From the NCBI RefSeq assembly GCF_029869215.1, contig NZ_JARWPM010000427.1, forward strand, positions 1-59,521: DNA of 59,521 nucleotides, given 5' to 3'. Below are positions 1 through 8,042 of the stretch, one piece after another. Position numbers and translations under genes: made by a program. The notes beneath the pieces are model-generated. The model was not told the origin of the DNA and did no database searches. It saw only the letters and a program-made list of their open reading frames with translations. Position 1 is the stretch's first letter. Every line of letters begins with the position of its first letter. This DNA is from Nocardia carnea. Its GTDB lineage: Bacteria > Actinomycetota > Actinomycetes > Mycobacteriales > Mycobacteriaceae.

Positions 1-120
1 CTACATGTGCGCCCCGCCGCGCTCCCGCTGCGGGTCGGCGTCCAAACACCAACCCCCTCCCCGCAACACAAACAATCCGCCGCATCTCTTTTGGCACGGC
101 GGCGCTCTCGCCTGTTTTCG

Positions 121-858
121 CTACCGTCCGCCCTGGCTCGCGACCGCCGCGGCTCCGGCCGCAGCCGCTTCCGGGTCCAGATACTCCCGCGGGCGCACCG
201 GCCGCAGGTCCTCGTCGAGTTCGTAGCGCAGCGGGATCCCGGTGGGAATGTTCAACCCGGCGATATCGTCGTCGGAGATCTTATCGAGGTGTTTGACCAG
301 CGCGCGCAGCGAATTTCCGTGCGCGGCCACCAATACCGTTTTCCCGGTGCGCAGTTCCCGCGAAATCGTCGACTCCCAGTAGGGAACCATCCGGTTCACC
401 ACGTCGAGCAGGCATTCCGTGCGCGGCACCTCGATATCGGCGTACCGCGCGTCGCCCGCCTGGCTGTACTCGTCGTCGAGAGCGATTTCCGGCGGCGGGG
501 TGTCGTAGCTGCGCCGCCACAGCATGAACTGCTCTTCACCGTATTCGTCACGAATCTGCGCCTTGTTCTTGCCCTGCAGCGCGCCGTAGTGCCGTTCGTT
601 GAGCCGCCAGTCGCGGACCACCGGGATCCAGTGCCGGTCGGCGGCGTCGAGTGCGATATTCGCCGTCGAGATCGCCCGCCGCAGCAGCGAGGTGTAGGCG
701 ATATCGGGCAGGATGCCGTGTTCGGCCAGCAGTTCACCGGCACGTTTACCCTCGGCGATGCCCTTGTCGGTCAGATGCACGTCCACCCAGCCGGTGAACA
801 GGTTCAGGGCATTCCATTCGCTCTCGCCGTGGCGCAGCAAAACGAGGGTGTAGGTCAT
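121..858 (-). CDS. gpmA: 2,3-bisphosphoglycerate-dependent phosphoglycerate mutase
   Basis: This enzyme interconverts 3- and 2-phosphoglycerate in glycolysis and gluconeogenesis in the cytoplasm. The 245-residue protein opens with the histidine-phosphatase signature LVLLRHGESEWN (phospho-accepting His at residue 10), followed by NLFTGWVDVHLTDKG. It has the substrate-binding LNERHYGALQG motif and the second catalytic histidine in VAAHGNSLRAL. Length and all signatures match the dPGM family. The frame stays open further upstream, but homology begins at the ATG at 858. It is the first gene of the window, with no clear partner; a ROK-family gene lies upstream on the same strand after about 225 bases. 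High confidence. Confidence 0.97.
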   Translation of the reverse strand: MTYTLVLLRHGESEWNALNLFTGWVDVHLTDKGIAEGKRAGELLAEHGILPDIAYTSLLRRAISTANIALDAADRHWIPVVRDWRLNERHYGALQGKNKAQIRDEYGEEQFMLWRRSYDTPPPEIALDDEYSQAGDARYADIEVPRTECLLDVVNRMVPYWESTISRELRTGKTVLVAAHGNSLRALVKHLDKISDDDIAGLNIPTGIPLRYELDEDLRPVRPREYLDPEAAAAGAAAVASQGGR

Positions 859-1083
859 GCCGTAATCCTGCCATGGTGTGGACAGGGCGCCGCCTCCGGC
901 GTCGCGGGGGTTGGGTCCCCTGAGCCCACCTGCGTGGTGATCGATCCGGGGGGCAGGCGATTGCGCGCGTTGGGGTGAGTCGGGCAGGGCCTGCCGCCGG
1001 ACAAGTGTGGGACACCTGCCGGGCGGGGTCGCGATGAGCGGCAACCGCGGCGAGGGGCAGGAGATGTGGTCACCGCCGCCGGC

Positions 1084-2019
1084 TCACGGCGGTTCAGTGA
1101 CCTGAGGACTCGGTCCCGCGGAACCGAACGGATCCGCCGGGGCGTGCGCGAGGATCCCCGCGCCCGCCAAGGTGGCGCCCTCGTCGAGCCGGGACAACTC
1201 GACCCGAAGTCCCCGGACGAAGTTCAATCGCGCATGCCGGTCGACCGCCGCCCGTAGCGGCCGCCACAGTGGTTCACCGGAGTGGGCGAACCCGCCGCCG
1301 ACCACCACCGTGTCGATATCGAGCAGCGCCGCGGCGGAACTTATCGCCCGGCCGAGCGCCGTGCCGGCGCGCGCCAAGGCGGATACGGCGATCGGGTCGC
1401 CGGCGCGGGCCGCCTGCGCCAGCTCGGCGCCGGTCTGCCCGGTCCAGCCCTGTTCCCGGGCCCACCGCGCCGAGGACATCCCGCTCGCCACCGCTTCGAC
1501 ACAGCCCACACCACCGCAGGCACACGGCACCTCCCAGCCCGGGACGACGATATGGCCGATATGGCCGGCGTTGCCGGTGCGGCCGAGCGAGACCCGCCCG
1601 TCGACGACGAGACCGCCTCCGATCCCCGAGGACACTGTCATCGCCAGCGCGTTGGGCACACCGCGCAGGCCGCCCGACGCCTGTTCCGCGAGCGCGAGAC
1701 ACACACCGTCGATCGCGAATCGCACGGTCGCGCCGGGGAAGAGCGCGCTCACGGCAGGGACGATTCCGAAGCCGGAGCGCCACTCCGGGATGTTGAGCGG
1801 CCCCGTGATCCCGGCCGGAACGTCCACCGGTCCCGCCGAGCCGATCCCCACCGCCGTCACCGTCGCACCGCCCGCGACGGAGAGCAATAAGCTTCGGCAC
1901 ACCTCCCAGACACCCGCGGCCGGTACCAACACACGCTGGACGGCGGTCACTCGGCCCGCGTCGCCGACCAGGCCCGCGGCGAATTTCGTCGCCCCGATAT
2001 CCAACGCCAGAACCGCCAC
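1084..2019 (-). CDS. ROK family protein (sugar kinase-like)
   Basis: Probable sugar kinase of the ROK family (glucokinase, N-acetylglucosamine or N-acetylmannosamine kinases); the substrate cannot be read from sequence. An ATP-binding DIGATK motif lies near the N-terminus, a catalytic Asp sits in AIDGV, SSGIGGG follows, and the ROK zinc motif CACGGVGCVE is intact. There is no N-terminal winged helix, so it is an enzyme rather than a NagC-type repressor. I chose the GTG at 2019 because GGGAGG lies 5 bases upstream and the protein then begins directly before the ATP motif (311 residues). A GTG at 2058 would add 13 residues. It lies downstream of the mshA-ybjN pair on the same strand and may be co-transcribed. 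Confidence 0.88.
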   Translation of the reverse strand: MAVLALDIGATKFAAGLVGDAGRVTAVQRVLVPAAGVWEVCRSLLLSVAGGATVTAVGIGSAGPVDVPAGITGPLNIPEWRSGFGIVPAVSALFPGATVRFAIDGVCLALAEQASGGLRGVPNALAMTVSSGIGGGLVVDGRVSLGRTGNAGHIGHIVVPGWEVPCACGGVGCVEAVASGMSSARWAREQGWTGQTGAELAQAARAGDPIAVSALARAGTALGRAISSAAALLDIDTVVVGGGFAHSGEPLWRPLRAAVDRHARLNFVRGLRVELSRLDEGATLAGAGILAHAPADPFGSAGPSPQVTEPP

Positions 2020-2119
2020 CCACGCCTCCCGAAATCCGATCCGTCGATTCTCACCCACGTGTTCCGGACAGCCGGGAAGGACGTCGGTTTCGGCGGAGGA
2101 CCGGGTTCCCGCGGAGGCC

Positions 2120-2623
2120 TCAGCGGGTTTCGGAGTTGTCCACCAGATGTTCGAAGGCGCGCAGGTTCTTCAGCGATTCCCCCCGCGACACCCGCCACTT
2201 CCATTCCCGCCGAATGGATTCGGCGAAACCGAGTTCGAGCAGGGTGTTGAAATCACCGTCGACGGCTTCCAGGATCTGGCCGAAGATACGGTCGAGTTCA
2301 TCGGGCGTCACCGAATGCGTGGCGGCCCGGCCGACCAGGTAGATATCGCCCAGTTTGTCGAGGGTGTAGGCCACACCGTAGAGACGGCGGTTGCGGCGCA
2401 GCAGGTACTTGTAGACGCCTTCGAAGTTCTCGTCGGGTTTGCGGCAGACGAACGATTCGAAGCGCACGCCGTGCCCGCCCACGGTGAGCATCACATTGGT
2501 TTTCAGTTTCCGCTCACCCGGCAGAACCGCTACGAAAACGTCGTCGCTCGGGTGGGTGTATTCGATTTCACGGTCGCGCAGAGTCCCCTCGACGATCCGC
2601 GCGGTATCGGGCACCTCGCTCAT
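2120..2623 (-). CDS. YbjN domain-containing protein
   Basis: A 167-residue protein of the YbjN family, a small alpha/beta fold related to type III secretion chaperones and found in almost all actinobacteria. Its biochemical role is unknown; in E. coli YbjN is linked to stress and motility regulation. The start MSEVPDTARIVEGTL overlaps the mshA stop codon by 4 bases (ATGA), which implies translational coupling. This mshA-ybjN-gpmA order is known from mycobacteria (Rv0486-Rv0487-Rv0489), with senX3-regX3 beyond; here the ROK gene sits between. The core contains an FxxRKPDENFEGVYKYLLRRN segment typical of actinobacterial members. Function is inferred only from family membership. Confidence 0.88.
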   Translation of the reverse strand: MSEVPDTARIVEGTLRDREIEYTHPSDDVFVAVLPGERKLKTNVMLTVGGHGVRFESFVCRKPDENFEGVYKYLLRRNRRLYGVAYTLDKLGDIYLVGRAATHSVTPDELDRIFGQILEAVDGDFNTLLELGFAESIRREWKWRVSRGESLKNLRAFEHLVDNSETR

Positions 2624-3960
2624 CGCAGCACTCCCGTCCGGCGCCGCCACAGCGCCCGCGATCTGGCCTGGTTCTCGCCGAGGATAGCGGGACCGCGGCC
2701 GTGGCCGGCCAACGCGGCGGTGTAGCTGTCGAGCAGTTTCTCCGCGGTATGCGCCCAGGAGAAGCCCGCCGCATGCGCCACCGCATGCGCACCCATCGCC
2801 GCCAGCCGGGCCGAATCGTCGAGCAGATATTCCAGGGCACCGGCCCAATCAGGCGTGCGGTGCCCGGAAACCAGCAGCCCACTGTGTTCGTGCCGGACCG
2901 CGGTGCCCAGCCCGCCGACCGCCGCCGCGAGCACCGGGGTACCACTGGCCTGAGCCTCCAGCGCGACCAACCCGAAAGATTCGTTGTAGCTCGGCACGGC
3001 CACCAGATCCGCCGCCCGGTAGACCTGCGCCAGCCGGCCGGGCGGCTGCGGCGGCAGGAAGGTGACATGCTCGGAGATCCCGAGCTGAGCGGCCAGTTCG
3101 ATGAGGGCGTCCGGACGTTCCAGACCGGTACCCGACGGCCCGCCGACGATCACGGCCCGCAACCGCCGGCCGGGCCGGCGACGCAGCGCCTCGGCCACCG
3201 CGCGCACCAGCACATCCGGTGCCTTCAACGGCTGGATCCGGCCGACGAACGCCACGATCTCCTCGCCGGCGGCCAACCCGAGTTCGGCCCGCGCGGCCGC
3301 CTTGTCGCCGGGGCGGTAGCACGTCAGATCCGCGCCCGGCGGCACGATATCGATCCGGTCGGGCAGTGCGCCGTACAGGTCGACGAGCTGGTGGGCCTCC
3401 CGCGCGGTGTTCGCGGTGAGCCGGTCGGCCTCCGCGATCACCTGTTTCTCGCCGATCTCACGGGTCAGCGGTTCGGGTGAATCGCCCTCGGCGAGCGCGG
3501 CGTTCTTCACCGCCGCCAGCGTGTGCGCGGTATGCACCAGCGGGACCCGCCAGCGGTCCCGTGCCAGCCAGCCGACCTGGCCGGACAACCAGTAATGCGA
3601 ATGCACCAGGTCGTAGTAGCCGGGCACCTGCCGGGCCTCCTGCCGCAACACCTCGGCGGTGAACGGGCACAGCTGGGTCGGCAGATCGTGTTTGTCCAAG
3701 CCCTCGAACGGACCGGCCACCACATTGCGCACCAGCACACCGGGTGCGGCTTCCTGCACCGGCGGCAGATTCGAGGACGTGGCCCGAGTGAAGATTTCCA
3801 CCTCGGTGCCCCGCTGGGCCAGCTGCTCGGCGGTCTGCAGCACGTAGACGTTCATTCCGCCCGCATCCCCGGTCCCCGGCTGGGCCAGTGGTGAGGTGTG
3901 CACCGTCAGTACGGCGATACGGTTCGGCCGTCGGTCCGGGCGTTCACTCACGATGTCCAT
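2620..3960 (-). CDS. mshA: D-inositol-3-phosphate glycosyltransferase MshA
   Basis: First committed enzyme of mycothiol synthesis. It transfers GlcNAc from UDP-GlcNAc to 1-L-myo-inositol-1-phosphate in the cytoplasm. The 446-residue GT4 glycosyltransferase has the N-terminal nucleotide-sugar loop QPGTGDAGGMNVYV, the phosphate-binding FVGRIQPLKAPD, and the C-terminal VPSYNESFGLVALEAQASG with the EX7E glutamates. The ATG at 3960 directly follows a perfect 13-base palindrome (3962-3974). The 3' end overlaps ybjN by 4 bases. Mycothiol is the main thiol of Actinobacteria, which agrees with the DinB-type mycothiol-dependent enzyme at 54263-54916. High confidence. Confidence 0.95.
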   Translation of the reverse strand: MDIVSERPDRRPNRIAVLTVHTSPLAQPGTGDAGGMNVYVLQTAEQLAQRGTEVEIFTRATSSNLPPVQEAAPGVLVRNVVAGPFEGLDKHDLPTQLCPFTAEVLRQEARQVPGYYDLVHSHYWLSGQVGWLARDRWRVPLVHTAHTLAAVKNAALAEGDSPEPLTREIGEKQVIAEADRLTANTAREAHQLVDLYGALPDRIDIVPPGADLTCYRPGDKAAARAELGLAAGEEIVAFVGRIQPLKAPDVLVRAVAEALRRRPGRRLRAVIVGGPSGTGLERPDALIELAAQLGISEHVTFLPPQPPGRLAQVYRAADLVAVPSYNESFGLVALEAQASGTPVLAAAVGGLGTAVRHEHSGLLVSGHRTPDWAGALEYLLDDSARLAAMGAHAVAHAAGFSWAHTAEKLLDSYTAALAGHGRGPAILGENQARSRALWRRRTGVLR

Positions 3961-3961
3961 A

Positions 3962-3974
3962 TTGCACGGTGCAA
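3962..3974. promoter_or_regulatory. Perfect palindrome abutting the mshA start codon
   Basis: TTGCACGGTGCAA is a perfect 13-base dyad lying one base upstream of the mshA ATG. Its position would let a bound regulator cover the ribosome loading site or the transcription start. No regulator can be assigned from the sequence, and a short palindrome in GC-rich DNA could be chance. Confidence 0.4.
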
Positions 3975-4056
3975 CACCCCGGCCCGGACACTCCTTCCCC
4001 GGAGGTGAAAGTCGTCACACTGATAGTCCGGCGGTGTGGGGTGGGGGGCTTTCGGT

Positions 4057-4887
4057 TCAGGGTCGGGGGGTGCAGGTTCGGGTGAAATCGCGGACTTCGG
4101 TGACGAAGCGATCGGGGTCTTCTATGAAGAGGCCGTGCTGGGCGCCTTCCCAGATCGACGCGCGGCCCAGCGGGGCGGTGTCGGCGATATAGCGGCCGTC
4201 GGCGGCGGGGACGACCGGGTCCGCCGATCCGTGCAGGACCAGCACAGGTACGTCGAGGCCGCGCAGGGTTTCGGTGTTGTCCACCGACCGGTAGAACAGG
4301 GCCTTGCGCACGAACGGCGGGGTCGCCAGGCTGGCGCCGAACAGGCGCTGGGCGTCGACACCCTTGTCCCGGCCGGCTCCGGTGTTGGCGTTGCCGAAGG
4401 CGGAGAACCCGCGCACCGCCCGGCCGGGGCTCTCCTCGAACACGCTGGGGATCGCCTGTTGCATCGCCTCGCCCACCTCGGCGCCCGGCACACCCCGGCC
4501 GATATTGGCCATGGCGCCGGTGAAGACCACCCCGGCGATCGCGCCGGTGCCGTACTCGGCGAGATAATCGCTGAGCACGATGCCTCCGTAGGACCACCCC
4601 AGCAGGAACGCGCCCGACTCGATGGATTCGGCGGCCAGGACGGCCGCGATATCGCCGGCCCAGTTCTTCGGCTCGTCGTAACCCGCCTCCGGCGCGCCCG
4701 AATAGCCGTGCCCGCGCAGATCCACGGCGAGCACCCGGAAATCCGTGGCGAACTCGTCGAATACCCGACCCCAGCAGCGCAGATCCGCCGACCAGCCGTG
4801 CACGAGTACCAGCGGCGGCGCGGTCTCGGCGCCCGCCGTCCGGTAGACGATGCTGGTTCCGTCGATACTGCGAACTTCCTTGATCAT
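4057..4887 (-). CDS. Alpha/beta hydrolase
   Basis: A 276-residue soluble alpha/beta-hydrolase-fold protein with no signal peptide. The oxyanion-loop motif LVHGWS lies at about residues 28-33, the nucleophile elbow GWSYGG puts the catalytic serine at 99, and the C-terminal AQHGLF supplies a plausible catalytic histidine. Asp in HGSADPVVP is the likely acid. The substrate is unknown; such proteins include esterases, haloperoxidase-like enzymes and epoxide hydrolase relatives. It is divergent from the SDR gene at 4973 across about 85 bases, so the two may share a promoter region. Confidence 0.85.
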   Translation of the reverse strand: MIKEVRSIDGTSIVYRTAGAETAPPLVLVHGWSADLRCWGRVFDEFATDFRVLAVDLRGHGYSGAPEAGYDEPKNWAGDIAAVLAAESIESGAFLLGWSYGGIVLSDYLAEYGTGAIAGVVFTGAMANIGRGVPGAEVGEAMQQAIPSVFEESPGRAVRGFSAFGNANTGAGRDKGVDAQRLFGASLATPPFVRKALFYRSVDNTETLRGLDVPVLVLHGSADPVVPAADGRYIADTAPLGRASIWEGAQHGLFIEDPDRFVTEVRDFTRTCTPRP

Positions 4888-4959
4888 GGTTTACATAGTG
4901 CGCTCTATCCCGCGCGGCCGCTCCGGCGCCACGGGTTCGGGGCGGTCCGCGACCGCGCT

Positions 4960-4965
4960 TAGGAT
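4960..4965 (+). promoter_or_regulatory. Possible -10 box of a leaderless SDR transcript
   Basis: TAGGAT fits the actinobacterial TANNNT -10 element and ends 7 bases before the ATG at 4973, as expected if transcription starts at or next to the start codon. No Shine-Dalgarno sequence is visible. Inferred only. Confidence 0.4.
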
Positions 4966-4972
4966 CGGGTCC

Positions 4973-5707
4973 ATGAGCACTCGTACCGCTGTTGTGACCG
5001 GCGCCAGCTCGGGGATCGGCGAAGCCACCGCCCGGGAACTCGCGAAACAGGGCTACCACGTGTACGTGGGGGCCCGGCGGGTCGAGCGGTTGCGGCAGCT
5101 GGCGGACGAGATCGGGGGCACGGCACTTCCGCTCGATGTCACCTCCGACGACTCGGTGCGGGCGTTCACCGAAGCCGTAGAGAACGCGAACGTGCTGGTC
5201 AACAATGCGGGCGGCGCCAAGGGACTGGCCTCGGTAGCCGACGCCGACCTCGACGACTGGCGCTGGATGTGGGAGACCAACGTGCTGGGCACCCTCCGGA
5301 TGACCAAGGCACTGCTCCCGAAACTGATCGCCTCCGGCGACGGCCTCATCGTCACCATCACCTCGGTCGCCGCGTTCCACGCCTACGACAACGGGTCCGG
5401 CTACACCTCCGCCAAGCACGCGCAGGCCGTACTGCACCGCACGCTGCGCGGGGAACTGCTCGGGCAGCCGGTCCGGCTCACCGAGATCGCCCCGGGCGCG
5501 GTCGAAACGGAGTTCTCGCTGGTCCGCTTCGACGGCGACGCCGACCGCGCCGCCAAGGTCTACGAGGGTATCGACCCGTTGGTCGCCCAGGACATCGCCG
5601 AGATCGTCGCCTTCGCCGCGAGCCGCCCCCCGCACGTGAACCTCGACCAGATCATCGTCAAACCCCGCGACCAGGCCGACCCCGGACGCTTCGCCCGCCG
5701 CGGCTGA
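4973..5707 (+). CDS. Short-chain dehydrogenase/reductase
   Basis: Classical NAD(P)-dependent SDR of 244 residues acting on an unknown alcohol or ketone. The cofactor motif TGASSGIG sits at residues 10-17, NNAGG follows, and the catalytic Tyr/Lys pair is in YTSAK. The family is close to YdfG-like serine or 3-hydroxy acid dehydrogenases, which have the same size, but specificity cannot be read. The ATG at 4973 was chosen because the Rossmann strand begins right there; upstream codons show no conserved sequence. It is divergent from the hydrolase at 4057-4887. Confidence 0.9.
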   Translation: MSTRTAVVTGASSGIGEATARELAKQGYHVYVGARRVERLRQLADEIGGTALPLDVTSDDSVRAFTEAVENANVLVNNAGGAKGLASVADADLDDWRWMWETNVLGTLRMTKALLPKLIASGDGLIVTITSVAAFHAYDNGSGYTSAKHAQAVLHRTLRGELLGQPVRLTEIAPGAVETEFSLVRFDGDADRAAKVYEGIDPLVAQDIAEIVAFAASRPPHVNLDQIIVKPRDQADPGRFARRG

Positions 5708-5837
5708 CCTGCGCCGGTCACCACGGCACGCAGAGCTTATCGGCCTCGCACCGCAGATCTGTCACTCTGCGGCCCTTGCCGGGCCTGTCACCGCTTCGCG
5801 GCAGCCGGAATACCCGCCGCACGTCCGCGGCGTGCTG

Positions 5838-6944
5838 TCAGATCTGTACGCCGACCGTTACCGGTTCCGGCGTCAGCGTGATACCGAACCGCTCGGCCAC
5901 TCCGTCGCGCACGGTGCGCGCCAGCGCGACGATATCGGCGGCCGTCGCGGCGCCACGGTTGGTGAGGGCCAAGGTGTGTTTGGTGGACAGCCGAGCGGGT
6001 GCGTCCGCACCCGGGAAGCCTTTGGCAAAGCCGGCGCGTTCGATCAACCAACCGGCAGAGAACTTCACCCCGTTGCCGGCGGGGAATTCCGGCACAGCGA
6101 CCCCGCCGAGCCGCTCGCGGATCGCGGCGCGGACCTGCTCGACCCGGTCGTGGGCGACCACCGGGTTGGTGAAGAACGAACCAGCGCTCCACGTGTCGTG
6201 ATCGGCCGGATCGAGCACCATCCCCTTACCGGCGCGCAGCGCCAGGACGGTCTCCCGGACCGCCGCCGCCGGGCGGGTTTCGCCTTCCGCCGCGCCCAGG
6301 CGCTCGGCGAGTTCGCGATACCGCAGGGGGGCGCTCGCGCCGGTGGGGTCGAGCGCGAATTCCACCGCCAGCACCACGGCGTCGGACCGGTGTTTGAGCC
6401 GGCTCGTCCGGTATCCGAAGCCGAGATCACCGGGCGCGACCCAGTGCGTCTCCCCGGTCGCCCGGTCCAGGAGCCGCACCCGGCGCAGCAGATCGGCGAC
6501 CTCCACGCCGTAGGCCCCCACGTTCTGCACCGGCGTCGCACCCGCCGAACCGGGGATACCGGAGAGGCATTCCAGGCCACCGAATCCGGCCCGCACGGTT
6601 TTCGCGACCACCGCGTCCCAATTCGCCCCGGCTTCCGCGAGCACCGAATCGGGCCCCAGCTCGACGCCCTCGGTGGCGATCCGGACCACGACTCCGGGCA
6701 TATCCTCGTCGGAAATCAGCAGATTGGACCCGCCGGCGAGCAGCAGCACCGGTACAGCGGCCGCGTCCAGTGCGTGTACGGCCGCGACCAGGGCGTCTGT
6801 GGTGGCGCAGTCGGCCACCGTGGCCCGGCCACCGACCCGTAGCGTGGTCAGCCCGGCCAGCGGCACCGACTCCCGCACCTGCGCACCCGTACCGGCCAGT
6901 AGCTGCCGCAGTTCGTCCGCGGGGACAACCCGAGAAGTTCGCAC
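5838..6944 (-). CDS. murB: UDP-N-acetylmuramate dehydrogenase MurB
   Basis: Flavin-dependent reductase that makes UDP-MurNAc from UDP-GlcNAc-enolpyruvate in peptidoglycan synthesis. The 368-residue protein has the FAD-binding segments LLLAGGSNLLISDED and GIPGSAGATPVQNVGAYG, the GYRTSRLKHR region, and the catalytic serine in SAGSFFTNP. NGVKFSAGWLIERAG and the C-terminal TNRGAA region are also typical. I set the start at the GTG at 6944, just before the first conserved segment; the frame is open further upstream without homology. It is divergent from the DUF2505 gene at 6969, 24 bases away, as in mycobacteria where the same neighbours occur (Rv0481c/murB). Confidence 0.95.
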   Translation of the reverse strand: MRTSRVVPADELRQLLAGTGAQVRESVPLAGLTTLRVGGRATVADCATTDALVAAVHALDAAAVPVLLLAGGSNLLISDEDMPGVVVRIATEGVELGPDSVLAEAGANWDAVVAKTVRAGFGGLECLSGIPGSAGATPVQNVGAYGVEVADLLRRVRLLDRATGETHWVAPGDLGFGYRTSRLKHRSDAVVLAVEFALDPTGASAPLRYRELAERLGAAEGETRPAAAVRETVLALRAGKGMVLDPADHDTWSAGSFFTNPVVAHDRVEQVRAAIRERLGGVAVPEFPAGNGVKFSAGWLIERAGFAKGFPGADAPARLSTKHTLALTNRGAATAADIVALARTVRDGVAERFGITLTPEPVTVGVQI

Positions 6945-6954
6945 GACCAGACGG

Positions 6955-6960
6955 TAGCGT
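6955..6960 (+). promoter_or_regulatory. Possible -10 box for the DUF2505 gene
   Basis: TAGCGT matches TANNNT and ends 8 bases before the ATG at 6969, with no ribosome binding site between. This suggests a leaderless or nearly leaderless transcript. It lies in the 24-base gap that also has to serve murB on the other strand. Confidence 0.35.
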
Positions 6961-6968
6961 GTCCGGTC

Positions 6969-7457
6969 ATGGCTACAGCGCTGGCGTACACGGCTCGCTA
7001 TTCGCACTCCGTCGCCGCGGTGCGCGAGGCGTTCCGCACCGAGAAGTACTGGCAGGACCGTATCGCCGCGGTGGGTGGTCCCGATGCCCGGTTCGTCTCG
7101 CTGACGCTGGAGGGTGAACAGGTCCGGATCGAGGTCGTACAGTCCATTCCGGCCGATCTGCTGCCACCCGCCATCACCGCTGTTCATCCCGGGGATCTGG
7201 TCATTCCGCGCACCGAGCTCTGGTCCGGCACCACCGGTAGTTTCGAGGCCCGCGTCGAGGGCGCGCCCGCCGAGGTGCGCGGCACCATCCTCGCCACCGA
7301 CGAACCCACCGGTGCGGTCGCCGAGATCTCGGGGTCGATCGAGGTGAAGGTGCCGCTGTTCGGCCGCAAGATCGAAGAGGCGATCGGCGAACGGCTCACC
7401 GAACTGCTCGCCGAGGAAACCGAGTTCACCAACGAGTGGATCGCCGGACAGCAGTAG
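6969..7457 (+). CDS. DUF2505 protein, first copy
   Basis: A 162-residue DUF2505 protein, a branch of the START/SRPBCC hydrophobic-ligand-binding fold confined mostly to actinobacteria. It begins MATALAYTARYSHS, with an aromatic FRTEKYWQDRI segment and a C-terminal amphipathic helix, as in the family. There is no signal peptide or membrane segment. The function is unknown; lipid binding is only inferred from the fold. A second copy follows after 69 bases, and the pair resembles Rv0481c and its neighbours beside murB in mycobacteria. Confidence 0.85.
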   Translation: MATALAYTARYSHSVAAVREAFRTEKYWQDRIAAVGGPDARFVSLTLEGEQVRIEVVQSIPADLLPPAITAVHPGDLVIPRTELWSGTTGSFEARVEGAPAEVRGTILATDEPTGAVAEISGSIEVKVPLFGRKIEEAIGERLTELLAEETEFTNEWIAGQQ

Positions 7458-7513
7458 CGGCCCGGCGCACCGGGTGTGCGCGGCCTCCGGGCCGCCGGTA
7501 CGCAACCGGACGG

Positions 7514-7519
7514 TAACCT
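7514..7519 (+). promoter_or_regulatory. Possible -10 box for the second DUF2505 gene
   Basis: TAACCT matches TANNNT and ends 7 bases before the ATG at 7527. The spacing suits a leaderless transcript starting at the start codon, which would make the second DUF2505 gene and the methyltransferase a separate unit. Confidence 0.4.
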
Positions 7520-7526
7520 ACCGCGC

Positions 7527-8042
7527 ATGGCTCGCCGACTCGACTATTCCGCCCGCTACCCGCTGCACACCACAAAAGAGGTGTACGCGGCGCTGACGAA
7601 CCGGGACTACTGGGAAGCCCGGATGGTCGAAATGCGGAAGTACTCGCCCAACGAGGTCATCTCCCTCGAGGTGAGCGAGGACGGAATCGACGTGGTCCTG
7701 CATCACATCCTGCCCCGCGAGATGCTGCCCGAGATCGCGCAGTCGGTGATGCGCAAAGATATGGTCATCACCCGCAAGGAGAGTTTCGGGCCGTTCGGCC
7801 CGGAGGTCGAGGGCAAATACTCCGCCTCGATTCCCGCGGGCCCGGGCAGCCTGACGGGCACCACCCGCCTGTTCCCGACCGATACCGGCTGCACCATGCG
7901 GATGTCCTCGGAGGCGAAGGTCTTCATCCCGATGGTCGGGCCGCGACTCGAGCAGCTCATGCTGGTGAATCTGGTCGACCTGTTCCGCGCCGAGGCCGAA
8001 GTGACCCAGCAGTGGCTGGACGACCAAAAACCCAGCAGCTGA
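7527..8042 (+). CDS. DUF2505 protein, second copy
   Basis: A 171-residue paralogue of the preceding DUF2505 protein. Both share the opening LxYSARYPxH/TARYSHS, an aromatic YWEARM or YWQDRI helix and a C-terminal helix ending in a tryptophan (VTQQWLDDQ). I chose the ATG at 7527 because similarity with the first copy starts there; an upstream in-frame start at 7476 has no conserved sequence. Its last 31 bases overlap the methyltransferase gene in another frame. The role is unknown; lipid or cofactor binding is inferred from the START-like fold. Confidence 0.85.
   Translation: MARRLDYSARYPLHTTKEVYAALTNRDYWEARMVEMRKYSPNEVISLEVSEDGIDVVLHHILPREMLPEIAQSVMRKDMVITRKESFGPFGPEVEGKYSASIPAGPGSLTGTTRLFPTDTGCTMRMSSEAKVFIPMVGPRLEQLMLVNLVDLFRAEAEVTQQWLDDQKPSS

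Noticed and set aside
7..978. Long plus-strand open frame over gpmA
   Set aside because: It is the antisense shadow of gpmA in GC-rich DNA; the translation shows no family features.
1084..2019. ROK repressor of the NagC type
   Set aside because: There is no N-terminal winged helix; the protein begins directly with the ATP-binding motif.
5708..5837. tRNA or small RNA between the SDR and murB genes
   Set aside because: Local stems exist but no cloverleaf, anticodon arm or conserved T-loop could be found.
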